Source: Lepidodermella squamata (taxonomy: Eukaryota > Gastrotricha). Taken from it: DNA of 64,000 bases. Shown one piece after another: positions 42,444 to 56,790 of the stretch. The position numbers and the translations under genes are program-made. The notes beneath the pieces are model-generated. The model did no database searches. It was not told the DNA's origin and saw only the letters and a list, made by a program, of their open reading frames with translations. Each line of letters begins with the position of its first letter. The first letter of the stretch is position 1. The stretch spans positions 1,860,001 to 1,924,000 of the forward strand of contig JBLDXI010000004.1 of assembly GCA_047495785.1 (NCBI GenBank). The letters are read 5' to 3'.

Positions 42444-43647
42444 TTAAGTAGAAAAGTAATTTCAGACGCGAATTTGAGTTGGTGAGTTTTATCACCGTGC
42501 TTCTCTCGTTTCTAAAAGCTTCCTGTGTCAACTACTACTAATGTGTTCGATGCTAGCTGAATCTACTGGGATTGATGCCACTCAACTACGCACCCCGCTT
42601 CAGCGTGCGAAGTAGAACTTTTGAGCTAGGGATACTTCGGTCATTCCTTCAGCATATAGTCCAAAAAAATATCCGTACCGTACTCCCAGTCTCCCCGCTA
42701 CTTCTCTCTCTGCCCCGCTTAGTTCCGTGCGAGGCGCTTGGGGTTTTCAGATACAAATCTGTATTTTTGCACTAATTCTTCACTGCTACGTCAAAATTTA
42801 CTAGAACACATTCGGTTCAGTATATCTGATTCTAGTTAAATAAAATAACAGAAGCAACAATTAGTCTGGCATCGAGTAATCTGAGATTTTCGCGATTTTT
42901 AACCACAAGAATATAGGAAGCTCAACAATTAAAGAGTTCTTTCACTTAGCTGACGCTCATCAGTGCTCCGAGTACGGGCGGTAAGGGGGGTAAACAAACC
43001 CGAAAATTTCTGAAAAACGTAAGGGTCCCCCCTTTTGATTTGCAAATTTCGGGCTCAAAATGCTCGATTTACCCCCCTCAGAGCTGGACCTAGTCGGATC
43101 GCTGATGCTCATCAATCATCAATTCGAATCTTCATTTCGGCATGCCTTAGTGTCTGCGAGCAACTGGCGACGTGCTGTTCTTTCTTCGAAAGCGAGAGTG
43201 GATCGTCGTTTTCAGCTTCTCCAGGCAGTGGCAGCGCGATGGCGGCGGTCTCACTCAAATTCGCGCTCTGGAATTTGGATCGGATTCAGATCTGCTCGAT
43301 TTCGCGGCATTTGAACAATTTAAATGGCATCAGGTTAGTGCTCCCATTTCAACCTAAATGGATAAGCCTCTTCAACGACACTTCGGCGTCTTTCCTATCT
43401 TTTCACTTGGATGCAGTCTCCGCAGGTTTTAATTTTGAAAATTCAAAATTTTCCATGAAAAGTGGATGAGAATCAATAGTAAGAATCCGAGAATCGCCCT
43501 TTCAAATCAACCCACTTTTTGCTTTCCGCAGGAAAGGATTATACAACATACGCCGCACTTCATAATAATTCAAAATCTGATCAAATCTGATTTTTCTGAT
43601 CTAACTCTAACACCTTATTCTATCTGTCGCACAACTCAAAATAATTA

Positions 43648-43763
43648 CAGGGCGTTCGCGTAATAATACTCTGGGTGAGCTAAAAATAGCTACAAAAAAG
43701 CTCAAATGAATGCAAAAAGTAGCAAAGCTATTTTTAGAAGAGTATTATTACGCGAACACCCTG
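43648..43763. mobile_element. Palindromic TA-flanked MITE, C'' copy
   Basis: Copy of the element at 11702-11817, with the same ends and TA flanks. Confidence 0.75.
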
Positions 43764-45440
43764 TATATTGTATTAATTGGTTCGAAGTTAGCGGCCTGCG
43801 TGCCCTTTTGAAACCACGAATCTTTTGTATCGATTTTTTATACCTAAGAATATTTTTCGAAATAAAGATAATAATAATAATAATAATAATAATTTTCAAA
43901 AATGTTTGGATTCAAAGCCGCGAATAGTTTTTGATGGATTGTAGTATAATAAGCGTACGTTTCAAGCGTTAAGCGATTTTATCGACATTCACAACAAACC
44001 AAGTCAACTTATGATGCATGAATCAGGTCACCTAATTCAAAAAGGAACATGCAGCTGGTATTCTACATTAAAAATTCTACAATTCTAAAATAAAAAAATG
44101 AGCTTTTATATGAGGGCTCCATTCGATAGGTTGGCGTACACGCCCTCATCGATTCACGACGTGACAAATGATCGCATTAGCCCTAAATGACAAACGATAT
44201 TATTTGGGTCCAGGCCGGTAACCAAATTATTGCAAGTGATCTTACATAAGGCAGCGAAAGATGTCTTCGCACTCAGCCGGGGTAAAAGCTGACATCACAT
44301 TTACAGCTGCTAAGCAACGCCCAACGCTACGGCGAGCGAACTCTTGCCGCAGAACTCGATATTGCTAAATATATCGAATACATCGCTCATTTAACGGCTA
44401 CAGACAAAATCGCGACAGAACTGGAAAAACGCTGCCCAGCGTGGCATATCAGACAGCTACTAAAGCCCGACTACCGCCTCCGATTCGACACCAGAGATTG
44501 GCTGATCATTGAATAAACGACATAAAAACGATCAAAACAAACACTAAACATCAACCATGATCTCTTGTTTATAAGCTTTACATTATACACACTGTCTACT
44601 TACACAAAAATTTTATATCTATGAAATGTTATTGTACCCCCTGAATCATCGTGGCATCAAGTTATCGCGCCGAGAGCGCTGCGAGGCGTATGGCTGAAAA
44701 ATAAAATCTCGATATGCCAAGCACTGGAGAGCGCGAGGAGCAAGGGGAGGGAAGGGGGGGGGGGGGGAGCAGGCAAAAGCAGAAACGTCCTTATAAAACC
44801 ACAGGGGGGACCCTTTGGTCGTAAAATTGGGCCCCGAAAATACCCCCTAGTTCGAGGATCCTACTTCGCGCACTGGCTTGACCTGAATGAAGCAAGAAAA
44901 TAGCAACTTGGGCAATAAAACTGTAATAGCGCGGTGCGTGAATGTTTGTTTCGTGTATCTGAACTCGCCGCAGTCGATTTACTCATCTTCGACTCGTTCC
45001 GATTAGTAAATCCCGGCATTCCGTCAGATACAGACTTTTTTCGCGTTCAATATCATGCAATTAGAATATTAACTTACGCCATTATCGTATTCCAGCTATA
45101 GCATTCGGCGTTTGAATTATAGTTATAGTTATAATTTGCATAATTATAATTTCCCTCGCAATTCCCCACAATTATAATTAGGTTATAATTAGCAAATAGT
45201 TGTAATTTGCTGTGAATCTAGCGGCTCTGCCCATTTATCGAAACTACTATCTCTCGCCTACAATTACCGGATGACTCTAAAATTGTATATATATATCCGC
45301 CTATTCCTTCTACCTAATCTTGACTAATCTTGACTAACTATATCGGCAATATTAATAAAAATGTGAATAAAAATTACTCTGAGCATCACTCTGGAAAAAA
45401 CTACCTCATTCTTCTAAAACGCCGCACGAACAACGTCACG

Positions 45441-45726
45441 ATGTACCAGGCTGTATCGGCCCAGTTGAAGCCAGCAGCTGCAGTCGTGTTGCCAGGCGGG
45501 GCTTGGATCTTGGATCTCAGCTGATATCGAGGACCGCGGCTTCAACGGCTCGAGGCCGTATCTCATCGGTTTTTATCACGACCTGAGCAGACAGTCGATC
45601 GGCGAACGGCTTCCCTACCCGCTGACCGTAGTCATACTGGCCGTGTTGGCGGTCGCAGCCAGCATCGCCAACTTAGCCGTCTATTACAGACGCGGGGTAG
45701 CCTTCACGCGTTGGTTAGTTTACTAA
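45441..45726 (+). pseudogene. Decayed receptor exon 1, C'' copy
   Basis: Same 7-bp duplication and truncation as 13491-13776. Confidence 0.85.
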
Positions 45727-47020
45727 CTGACAGCCACTTGAGAGACATTTTCAGGTTCGGTCTCGGTATGCAAGTGGCCGTCATCTCTTGCCTTGTCGGG
45801 GCCCCTGTGCTTAAGATGTTCACAACATCGAACTAAATGGAGATGGGTGAGTGGAGGCAACACAGGACGGGAGCAATCCTATCTGACTCACCTTCCGGCG
45901 TTTCTACCTGTTCCTCACGTCTCAAGAGGAACAGTCCAACAACACGGCAGCCTGCAGAAATAGGTTTTGCATTCGTGAGTGAATTTTGGTATTCAAGGAT
46001 GATAAGGATGATAAATAAGGACATTAGGCTGAGCCGCAGGAAAGACTAGTTTTGATTTCCAGATTGTTCTTGTGATGCAATTTTGGCGTCACTAATCACT
46101 ATGCTTTGAAACACTGAATGAAATGCCACTACACCTTTCCTGTCCCAAATCTCAACTTGTCCTGCAATTATATGCTGTTTTGCCTAACATTGTCAAGCTG
46201 CCCCCTGTTGGGCGTATGAGCTTTCAAATGAATAAATAAATAAACTACCAATGAATCAAAATAATAAAACAGTTATGAAGGAATTTTCGCAGCATCATTT
46301 CTCGAAATGTTTATATACCAATTGTTACAGCAAATCAGCAAGGAATATCGGTAATTAAAAATTCGAAATGTGATTTTTCAAATCAAGTAGCAAAATAAGC
46401 TGGGAAATACAAATGCTGCGTTGAAAACGACCTTGATTAGGCTATCCCTTTTCCTGTACACGTCCTTTCACATCCGCTTGGAATCATGAGCTTGGATTTG
46501 CGGCTTGAGTTTACACGGGAGCCAGCAACGCCACACAACAAAAGGCGCAGTGATCATACGCTTATCGTTCTCGCATAGTGACGCCGAAATTGCGTCGCAA
46601 TAAAAAATCTAACAATAGAGCAGCCCGCAGGAATAAGTCTTACTGGCTGAATTTTTGTATTCGAGTATGGTGTGGTAAATGAGGACAGCAGGCGAAAAAT
46701 GAGCCAGTTTTGCTGCAAGAACGACGAGTTTTGATTTTCTGATTTTTCTTGAGACGCAATTTAGGCGTCACAATGCGTGCATACCGAGAAAGAATGCATG
46801 ACGCTCGTCCGGAGGGGCGGATGCCGCCCACGGGAAGCTTCCCGGCATTTCAAATAACGTACCAGCGGAGTTCAAAACATTAACCGGGAAAATGAGATGA
46901 TGCATTAATTAATGTAAATCTCGGGAGGACAATCCGAGCGGAAACGTGGAGATGAAACGCTTCATCAAAAACACTCAGAAAATCATCTGTCTACAGCATT
47001 TTCACGCATCGCACTTCAAT

Positions 47021-48763
47021 ATGTCGAACGTCACGATGACAGCTTCTTTGATTCCGTTCACGAGATCGTGGATTCTTGCGGATTTACCCGACCGTGGCTT
47101 CAATGGTTCGCGGCCGTACTTTATCGGATGGCTGCACGACTTGAGCAGTCAATCGATTGAAGACCGTCTCCCGTACACCCTAGCCATCGTGATGATGAGC
47201 ATTCTTGGAAGTCTAGCCAGTTTGGCGAATATCGTAATCTACTACCGCCGCAACGTGAAACGAGACTTTTTAATGCTGTGCTCCATTGTGGCTGTTAGAA
47301 ACGTTGTGTGGTGTGCCAACTGGTCCTACGCCGTGTTGGTGCCTTTGCGAACTGGCTTCTGGGAGGCAGGCCCAGCAGAGTGCTCGGCTGCTTTCACAAT
47401 CCTGGCTGTCTTAGGCGGGTTCGGCTGTTTCGCAAACATGCTCATCAGCTACGAGAGACGGCTGTGTGTCTGCTCGATGTCCTTTCACCGGCCAAGCTCA
47501 GTAAAAGTAAGTCAAGGAATAAAAATTGTCCTCAGCTAGCTATCAAACGCACTGTTAAATGACGATTGACGTACAGCAAGACTATGTGGCATATTTTCAT
47601 ATTTTTTTTTTAAATGACGTATCATCTCGAGAAATTTCCTATACCGGAGCACATTAAGGTCCTAGATAAGCCGCTCTGCTACGCGGAACAATAATTTTGA
47701 CCTCCTGTGCATTTCCGGTTATGAAACTCAGCAAAAATAGTGTATATGTTTCCTTTCTATTATTCATACATCAATTCAAACATGGTTTAACATTAGGTAG
47801 ATGATAATGTAATTTCTAAAAATCCTATTCTAGCTCATGTCCCTCTCAGCTGGTCTCTTGCTGATCTGCTGCGGCGTCGCAGTGATTTTAAACTTCGCGC
47901 CATATCAATCGCAAGCCCTAGAACGATTGGTCATCGATGGCATCAACAACAATACCGCTGTGCCGTTGTGTGGCTCTTTCCAATACAGGTTCATCGGCGA
48001 GTCGGACACCGCAGTCCTCAATGTGGCGTACTTCTTCATCGCAGTGCAAACATCTTCCCTCGGATTGGCCTACAATTACTGGTGAGTCATTTCACTGGCA
48101 ACTGGTGAGCAAATCACTGCAACTTAGACGAATTATCTTTTGTTGGCCCGGTCCATAAATTTGGGCCGAATTAATGCACGATAGTTTATTAAGAAAATGA
48201 TATGTAGCCTCCAGCGTAGCACTCATATAGTCAAAGTTTCAAGTAGCTAACTGCACCTTCAGAATCTAGAAAGTAGAATTAGAATTAAGTCCTTTCCACA
48301 ATTGCCCTTCACGAAAAGGTTAAACTATGTAACACTGCATCGTGATTTTAGGAAGATGTTCGCCCAGATACGATCTGTTCGCCTCGGATGGCAAGATCAC
48401 CAGTCGAATGTTGAAAAGTCGAAAATCCAGGAAAACTGGCGGCAACGTGAAGTTTTCTTCGCCAAGCAGTCAATCGCTGCATTCGTGGCCTACAACGCAG
48501 CCCACCTACCGCTGGCTGTACATTTCGCCTTTCAGCTAGGCTACGTCGATCTCGGGCCGCGATTTGCCTCTGGCAACCTCATGAAGTACGGCATCGTGTG
48601 CGTGCTCATCGAGATGGTCGTGTCTTCGGTGATCAAATCGCTGAAGCCTGGCTTCACGCGCAACCTGCCGTGGTCGCGCCGAAACAACTTGGTGACTGTC
48701 CACGTGGTTCAAACTAGTCCGTGTATTACTCGCAAAACACCGACCATTGTAAAAAACTGTTGA
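47021..48763 (+). CDS. 7TM receptor C1'' (381 aa)
   Basis: Exons are 47021-47506, 47834-48081 and 48352-48763. The predicted protein is identical to C1 and C1'. The stray C-tail fragment follows at 48781-48858. Confidence 0.85.
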
Positions 48764-48780
48764 TTATATTTTGGTGCAAA

Positions 48781-48858
48781 ATGTTCACGAGAAACTTGCC
48801 GTGTTCGCGCCGCAGTACCCAGGTGAGTGATGCCGTCACGGTCCGTGTGCTAGTCTAA
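48781..48858 (+). pseudogene. Stray receptor C-tail fragment, C'' copy
   Basis: Copy of 16831-16908, 17 bp after the C1'' stop. Confidence 0.65.
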
Positions 48859-49936
48859 AATCTGTAAACAAATGATGTTCCGAGTCTAAAACAAATGTTG
48901 GCTGATTTGTTGAAACGTGAAACTAGGTGAAGAGGAAATAAATAACAATAATAATTTAGTTTATGATCATAAAAATCGTGCATGATCCTGTCTTTCCGAA
49001 TAATAAAAACTCTATTGCTATCTTACTATTTCTTAACGAGCTGGCATTTAATAACGTTTGAGCGTATTTTTCTAATAAGACAATACAAAATACAAATCAT
49101 AAATGTAGATGGTTCTCAAACTATCCTCTCGCTCCCGATCAAAAGTTGTGGCTAGCAAATGGTCTTTCTGAGCCCTGAACTGGCCTCTTGCAATAGTAAA
49201 ATGAAGCCTTACCGGCCGCGAATACCGGTAAAAAAGAAAAACGTAGAAACAATTATTTCCCAGAATATTCCCGAGTACCGCAGCGGATGGTAGGGATCAT
49301 TCGAACAAGTTCACTCGGCCCGTGTCTCGGCACTCCGAAGACCCGGCCAAAGGCAAAAGGCTCGGTACACCATATGACGATTTCCATCATCCTTACCAGT
49401 TCTGCGGTCCTAGTACGTTTGATGGTGAAATAACCTGGTCGATTTCAAGAAATGGCTTTCAAAAAAATCAAATTTTGCATGTAAGTGTGCTATCCAAGGT
49501 TGTCGAACAATTCGGCAAATAAAATTAAGGATAAATTCATTAATTTTTTGTTTCAATGTAGCATCGTGAGTGTGCACTCCGATCACTACGTTCTCTATGC
49601 TTAAAACAATTCAGATGTTATGTGAAATGTGGATGAAGCGTCGATATCTAGGCCAAATAAGCCCGACAAATATGTCATATTAATCAGTTTTTATGTGTAC
49701 CAATATATGTAGCAGAGCCGACATATAGCGATACAGAAAATGGCGGATTGACACGTTTTTTTACTTCCGCTTCTGACTCGTAATTCGATCCCATATGTGG
49801 CGTAGAATCAAAGCTGGGATACTGTGGCTGAGCTCGAACGGAAGCCGGTAAAGCATCATCCACCCATTCAGGAGTGGACGCAGGGCTCATGGGAAGTTAT
49901 AGACAATCCCTTCAGTAACATTGAAGCCATTCAGAA

Positions 49937-51419
49937 ATGACGAATGCTTCAGCGTCCTTGATCCCGTTCACAAGCTCGTGGATTCTCGCCGATTTGCCTG
50001 ACCGTGGCTTCAATGGCTCGAGGCCATACTTCATCGGCTGGTTCCACGACTTGAGCGCTCAATCGATCGAAGACCGGCTCCCGTACACGCTAACTGTTTT
50101 AATAATGGCGATTCTCGGAAGTCTGGCCAGCATCGCGAACGTCGTAATCTACCACCGCCGCAATGTTAAAAGAGACTTTCTGATGCTGTGCTCTCTGGTT
50201 GCGATTAGGAATGTTTTGTGGTGCGCAAACTGGTCCTACGCTGTGCTGGTACCTTTGAGGACCGGCTTCTGGGAGGCAGGCGCGGCAGCTTGCTCTGCTG
50301 TTTACTGGAACACGGCTACACTAGGCGGCTTGGGCTGTTTCGCGAACATGCTCATCAGTTACGAGAGGCGGCTGTGCGCATGCTCAACATCGATATACCG
50401 CTCAAGTGCATTGAAAGTAAGCTCATCAAACCATCTAGTTTTGCTAGACCGTTCGTTGTTTCTTTACGCGTTTAACAACCGAAATAACAGTCTGACTACG
50501 TCCCACGTAAGACTGTCTTCCTTACTACACTTCTAAATTGACATGATTTTGATAAAGAAAAGATCGTAGAGTAAAATTAGAGTTTATGTGTTTGCTGCAG
50601 TGTATAGTCCGAAAATTCTGGCTCACCCATAGATCGATACTAAACTTTAAACTTGATTGAACAGCTTCTTCTGCTAGCTGGTGGGTTCTTGTTACTATGC
50701 GGCGGCTGTGCGGTTGTATTCGTATTCGAGCCATACGAAGCGCTGTCCTATCAACGCCTAATCATCGATGGGATAGCGAACAACACGGCTGTGCCTTTAT
50801 GTGGGTCTTTCGAATACAAATTCATCGGCGAGGCAGATACTGTCGTGCTGATCATGGCGTACTACCTCTTCGCAGTTCAAGCTTCGTCTGTCGGCCTGGC
50901 CTACAACTACTGGTAGGTTTCGCAGTGTTGATATCAGTTTTCTATCAGCCGGTCGTAATTTACAGGAGAATGTTTGCCCAAATCCGAGCTGTGCGCTTGA
51001 GATGGCGAGAGACGTCGACTATCGAGGAGAAATGGCAAAAGCGTGAAGTTTTCATCGCCAAGCAGTCAATCGCTGCTTTCTTAGTGTACAACGCATTCCA
51101 CCTACCACTGGCTGTTCATTTCGCTCTTCAGCTAGGCTACGTCGATCTCGGGCCGCGATTCGCATCCGGCAACCTCATGAAGTACGGTCACGTGTGTTTG
51201 CTGGTCGAGATGGTCGTTTCATCAGTCATCAGATCGCTGAAGCCAGGCTTCACGCGCAGTTTGCTGTGTCTTGGCTACTCCCGTCGCGTCAAAATTGCGC
51301 CGTCCAGTGGCAATAACAGTAGCACTGGTCAGACCGCAGCGGCGGTGGTTCAGGCACACGCTACCCGTGAACAGGATTGGTTTAAAAGGATCAAAGTGCT
51401 GATATTCGGTCGAAAGTGA
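49937..51419 (+). CDS. 7TM receptor C2'' (393 aa)
   Basis: Exons are 49937-50416, 50665-50912 and 50966-51419. The predicted protein is identical to C2 and C2'. It is followed by the ancestral-type C-D boundary at 51537/51538. Confidence 0.85.
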
Positions 51420-52188
51420 GGTCGAAGAGTTGCCTAAGTGATGGTTGACATTTAAAAATTGGTTCAAGTTTAAGCTGGGCAATCATATCCAGGCCAGTTT
51501 GACATTATCTATGAAACAGTTGTGCAAATGGTTTCACATCCCTGCGGTTGCATTTTGTATTTGTCATCATGAAATGTCAATAGTAAGGTAGAGTAATATA
51601 TACCATTTTTTAACTTGAATTTTGCCTATAATGTTTTCACCGATTTGTTACCATAAAAGAACTTGAGAGTGTGCATATTCTACATTCTAAATAGTAAATA
51701 GTCTATTCTACATATGTCGGCTTGGCGCTTGGATGGTTCATGCTTTATGTACTAATTTTTAACTATTATGTCTCAGCGTTTAGTGTTGAAAACGAAAAAG
51801 TAGATCTCAAGAACTGTCGGGTACAAGAACGTGATAGTCGTTTTAATGACATCACGCAACCCAAGTCCGTGCACCGCGCATGCGTGAAAACAACAGCTCC
51901 ATCCGAGCTCAATCGGAAAACACTTTGATACTCATCGTTTCCCTGTCTACTTGAACAGGCCTAAACGCTTCGAGCAAGCATTGTCGTGGAAATGCCCAAC
52001 CTTAGCCGTTGCTTCCGAAATGAAGCAAGCAGCAAGCATGATTGCTCGGGATGAATACCTGTTCCGTTAATCATTAATCGAACACGCGTAGGTGGGGCGG
52101 ATGTAACCTGACGAAAGCATTGAGAGCATCCGGCCGGCTGATGCGGACGAATCGACACTAGCACTTTGTATTTTTCAGACGCCATACA

Positions 52189-53539
52189 ATGAACGGGAGC
52201 ACACTTCATCCGGCAGCTCAATCGAAGCCGGCAGTAGCAGTTTTGCTGCCAGGCGGAGCTTGGATTGCGGCCGATATCGCAGACCGCGGCTTCAACGGCT
52301 CGCGGCCGTACCTCGTCGGCTTTTTCCACGACTTGAGCAGGCCCTCGATCGAAGATCGACTGCCGTATACACTGACCATAGTCATAGTTGCTGTCTTAGC
52401 GATCGCAGCCAGCATCGCTAACTTGGTGGTCTACTACAAACGCGGCGTCAACAGCAGTTTCATCATGCTGTGCTGCTTAATCGCCTTTCGCAATATTATC
52501 TGCGCCCTGAATTGTTGCATCAGCTTGCTGATCACTCTGCCAACAGGCTACTGGGAAGCCAGCCCGGCATCTTGTTCCATCGTATTCTGGATAACAGGCA
52601 CGGTCGGGGCTTTCGGTAGTTTTGTCAACTGTCTCATCAGCTACGAACGGCGTCTCTGTGTCACTTCAACCAGCATGTATCGGACCAGCTCCACCAAAGT
52701 AAGAATAATCCAAACAGCGGTCGACGGGTCTATTGAGCTAGATGTCTTCGAAATAGATTTTTCCGACTTCGTGTGTCCCCCTTTTAATCGAGTATCATCA
52801 TAAATGTGCATTCTTTTCAGCTTTTGATTCTGGCCGCCGGCTCTTTCGTCTTTTGCGGAATTTGTTTTGGACTATTCACGTTCGCACCGTTGCCGATAAT
52901 GGCCCACCAGCGGCTGGTGGTCGATGGCATCAACAACAACACAGCCATCGATTTGTGCGGCGTGTTCCCGTACCGCTTCGTCGGCTCCTCTGATACTAGC
53001 GTCCTACTGCTTATTGTTTTTTTTATTGTCATCCAAGCGACAACTTTTGGTTTAGCCCTCAACTACTGGTAAGCACTTCCCCAGCAGTTTTGAGATTCTC
53101 ATTTGTTCATCGAATATTCGATTGCAGGAAAGTGTTCTCTCAAATTCGGTCTGTTCGTTTGGGCTGGCGTTCGAAGCTGCAAGGTTCCGATCGAGAGGCG
53201 CTGTGGTATCAGCGCGAGTTGTTCTTCGCTAAACAATCCGTCGCAGCTGTCCTCGTGTACAACGTGTGCCAATTGCCGATGGCTGTTCATCTGGCGATGC
53301 AGATTGGCTATGCAGAAATCGGACCTCGTTTCCTGACCGGCGACTACACCAAGTACGGCCATGCAGTTATCTTGTTCGAGATCGCAGCTTCAGCTGTCGT
53401 CCGTAGTTTGAAACCGTCGAATCGCGTCACAGTTGTTATGCCTCCAAGTGCGAACCGTACAACGAAAACAGTAGTTGACACTCAAGATGATCGGCAGAAT
53501 ACAACAACTTTCAATTTGACCAAGGTTTTAAAGCGGTGA
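52189..53539 (+). CDS. 7TM receptor D1' (389 aa)
   Basis: Exons are 52189-52698, 52821-53068 and 53128-53539. It differs from D1 by one residue: Leu for Phe in TM2 (ICALNCCISLL). All family landmarks are kept. Confidence 0.86.
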
Positions 53540-54216
53540 AAGCGTATGAATTAGCAGGAAAAATAAATAAAATGAATTCCTGGAATAATTCTCGAGTTAT
53601 TTATCTGTAAAATGAAGTAGCAAATGAGACGCGAAATCCGAATGTTGCAAGCTAGCCGGCAATGCATCATCCAAGAATGATAAGGCCGAAGAATTGATCG
53701 GAAGTAAACAAATCAAAACTAGACTAGTCGCGTAGCGAAATGCTGCGAAATGCCCATTCTGCGTTGAAAATGACCTTGACTAGGCCGTCGACTAGGCGCT
53801 AGGCCATCCCATTTCTAGGACACGTCATTGCGCATCCGTCTCTGTGACATCCGATTGAAATCATCAGCTGGGAACAACAACCCATAACACAGCAAATCAC
53901 GCAGTGGAAATGAATCACATACGCTGATCATTCACATGCGTACCGAGGAAGAAAGCATGCAGCACAAAAGTAACAATCTACAGACGGCCGACGCCCACGG
54001 TGATGCTCACCGGCATTTCAAATAACGTACCAGCACGGTTCAAAACATTAAAGCTGGGAAAATCCGATAAGTACATTGCAAAAATGAGCTAAATATCTTC
54101 CGCATCAGCAAAATCCGAGCGGAAACGAGGAGATGAAGCGCTTCATAAAAAACACTTAGAAAATCACCCGTATAGATGAGCATTTACATTTTTGAAACTT
54201 TAATTAAAGTGAAAAA

Positions 54217-56283
54217 ATGTCGAACATCACAATAGCGGCGGCGTCTCTGATGCCATTTACAAGCTCTTGGCTTCTTGCTGATCTGCCCGACCGCGGTTTC
54301 AATGGCTCGAGGCCGTATTTCATCGGCTGGCTGCACGACCTGAGCGCCCAATCAATCGAAGACCGACTGCCATACACGCTAACTATAGTGATTCTGGCGA
54401 TTCTTAGTAGCCTAGCCAGTATTGCTAACATCGTAATCTACTACCGCCGCAATGTTAAACGAGACTTTTTGATACTGTCCTCTTTTGTGGTTGTTAGAAA
54501 CGTCCTGTGGTGTGCCAACTGGTGCTACGTTGTGCTGGTGCCGCTGAGAACTGGCTTCTGGGAGGCAGGTCCAGCTGCGTGCTCCACAGCTTTCACGATA
54601 ATGGCTGTCTTAGGCGGGTTCGGCTGTTTCGCAAACATGCTCATCAGCTACGAGAGACGGCTGTGCGTTTGCTCCGTGTCTCTTCACCGGCCAAGCTCAG
54701 TAAAAGTAAGTCAACGAATGAAAATCATCCTCTGTTATCGAGCGTTCAGCAGGACTATTTTGCATATTTGCATAATTTTTATCCCCAACACGTTAAGGAT
54801 AGGCCGCTCTGCTATGCAGAACAACAATTATGACAAGTATGATTCCAGTGGATTTCCGCCAGTGACTTTGATTTGATTTGATTGGATTTATTGAGGAAAT
54901 CACAGGTCTCTGTAAATCAATCATTTCAAGTCAAATCCCAAAAAGTCGATAGTAAATCAATCAAATCAAATCATCAAGCCCGTTTAAATCAAATCAAATC
55001 AAATCTTTCGCATATGGAAACATGAGTATCATGGTAAATTTCTGGGGGTTCTTTCAAATTTCAAGCTTGGTTTTGGTTGAATGAGTATGAAAGGGGATGA
55101 ATAGCTCCGGGCTTTAGAAAACAGCTGTTTTCAAGGCAAATGTAAGTTCTCATGTTTAGTAACAGGGGGAGATCCGAGAGTTCTGATTTGTATAAATTAG
55201 CAGTAAATCAAGTGGGCTGAATTTAAATCAAATCAAATCATCCTGAAACTTTCTAAATCAAATCATCAAAAAATGGCCTAAATCAAATCAAATCACAATC
55301 AAATCAAATCAAATCAAAGTCTCTGATTTCCGCATTTAAAGTTCATAAAGTAATGCAAAATTTTATAAAATTATTGAAATGGGTAAACGTTAACATTTCA
55401 ATCGTATGCTATTCTAGCTCATGTCCCTCTCAGCTGGTCTCTTGCTGATCTGCTGCGGAATTGCAGTGATTCTCAACTTCGCGCCATATCAATCGCAAGC
55501 CCTCGAACGGTTGGTCATCGACGGCATCAACAACAATACCGCTGTGCCGCTGTGTGGCTCCTTCAACAACAGGTTTATCGGTGATGCAGACACGGCAGTC
55601 CTCAATGTGGCGTACTTTTTCATCGCAGTGCAAACATCTTCCCTCGGATTGGCTTACAACTACTGGTCAGTCATTTCACTATCAAAGTTGACGGATTGTT
55701 TTTTTATTGGCCCGGCCCTTGAATTTGGATCGAATTTCGAAGAATTTATAAAGGATCAGCTATTTAACGTTTCCCGCGTACAGTTAAATCTTCCAGTAGC
55801 TACCCGCCTTCACTCTCAGAACAATAATGCAGTAGAATTTAGTCTATGCGTGTTTTTAGGAAGATGTTTGCTCATATACGAGCTGTTCGTCTCGGATGGC
55901 AAGATAACCAATCGAATACCTTAAAATCGAAAATCCAAGAGAACTGGCGGCAGCGTGAAGTTTTCATCGCCAAGCAGTCAATCGCTGCATTCGTGGTGTA
56001 CAATGCGTTCCATCTCCCGTTGGCTGTTCATTTCGCCCTTCAGATAGGCTACGTCGATCTCGGGCCGCGATTCGCCTCTGGCAACTTCATGAAGTTCGGC
56101 ATCATGTGCGAGCTTTTCGAAATAGTCGTTTCGTCGGTTATCAAATCGCTGAAGCCTGGCTTCACGCGCAACCTGCCGTGGTCGCGCCGCAATAATAAAG
56201 TGAATGCTCTAGCCACGGTCCGTGTGCTCGTCGCAAATCGCCAGCCGCCACCCGTCAGCAACTGTGAAAAATTAAGATTTTGA
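54217..56283 (+). CDS. 7TM receptor D2' (386 aa)
   Basis: Exons are 54217-54705, 55418-55665 and 55860-56283. The predicted protein is identical to D2. Intron 1 carries the same hAT-like element (54860-55325), so the insertion predates the B-C-D duplication. Confidence 0.86.
54860..55325. mobile_element. hAT-like MITE, D2' intron 1
   Basis: Copy of 31149-31614 with the same 8-bp flanking repeats (54852-54859 and 55326-55333). Confidence 0.8.
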
Positions 56284-56790
56284 ATGAAGGTGAAACGTGA
56301 ACTTTAGCTGACGAGGATACAAATAACAATAAAATAATAGAAATAGAAATATTTCCTTGGACAATTTGCCAGCGCTGGCGTTTATTTATTGAAGTTAACG
56401 CCATTGAACTTTATTGATGATTGATAATTAAGGAACACAGGAGAGTGTAAACCCAGCTGGATATATCGCGTGTCGCGTGCAAATTTGACATTTGAAAACT
56501 GATTGAGATACGCATTTTTGTAATTCGAATCCCGTAAAATAAAATGCCTTGCCAGACATTTTAAACTGTACGCATCGACCTTGCACTTCGAAAAGTATTT
56601 CAGGAGCCACAGGCTGGAAAGAGGAAGAACATTGAAGACAAACCGTTAATCGAACCACCTGCGATTTCCTCGACCGCCCATCACGAATATTGATTTGACG
56701 CAGGCAAACTTCCGGCGGCTTGAAATCCTAAAATCTTTCACCGAAAGGTTAAGCGATTGCAGTTGTTAGAAAATTAATGTTATTGAGCCA

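Larger units (their letters stand above)
35747..43292. repeat. Segment B', second copy
   Basis: Copy of 3801-11346. Seven base differences were noticed by eye: six within 35850-36270 and one at 39908. Intergenic content, the possible gene fragment (43060 on) and the shared motif (38789-38816) are as in B. Confidence 0.9.
43293..51537. repeat. Segment C'', third copy
   Basis: Copy of C. It shares the extra AAT unit and the 14-G run with C' but keeps the 9 bp that C' lost. It has private bases at about 45102 (atagcatt for atatcatt) and 46380 (ttttcaaatc for ttttcgaatc). The orphan ORF is at 44304-44513. Confidence 0.9.
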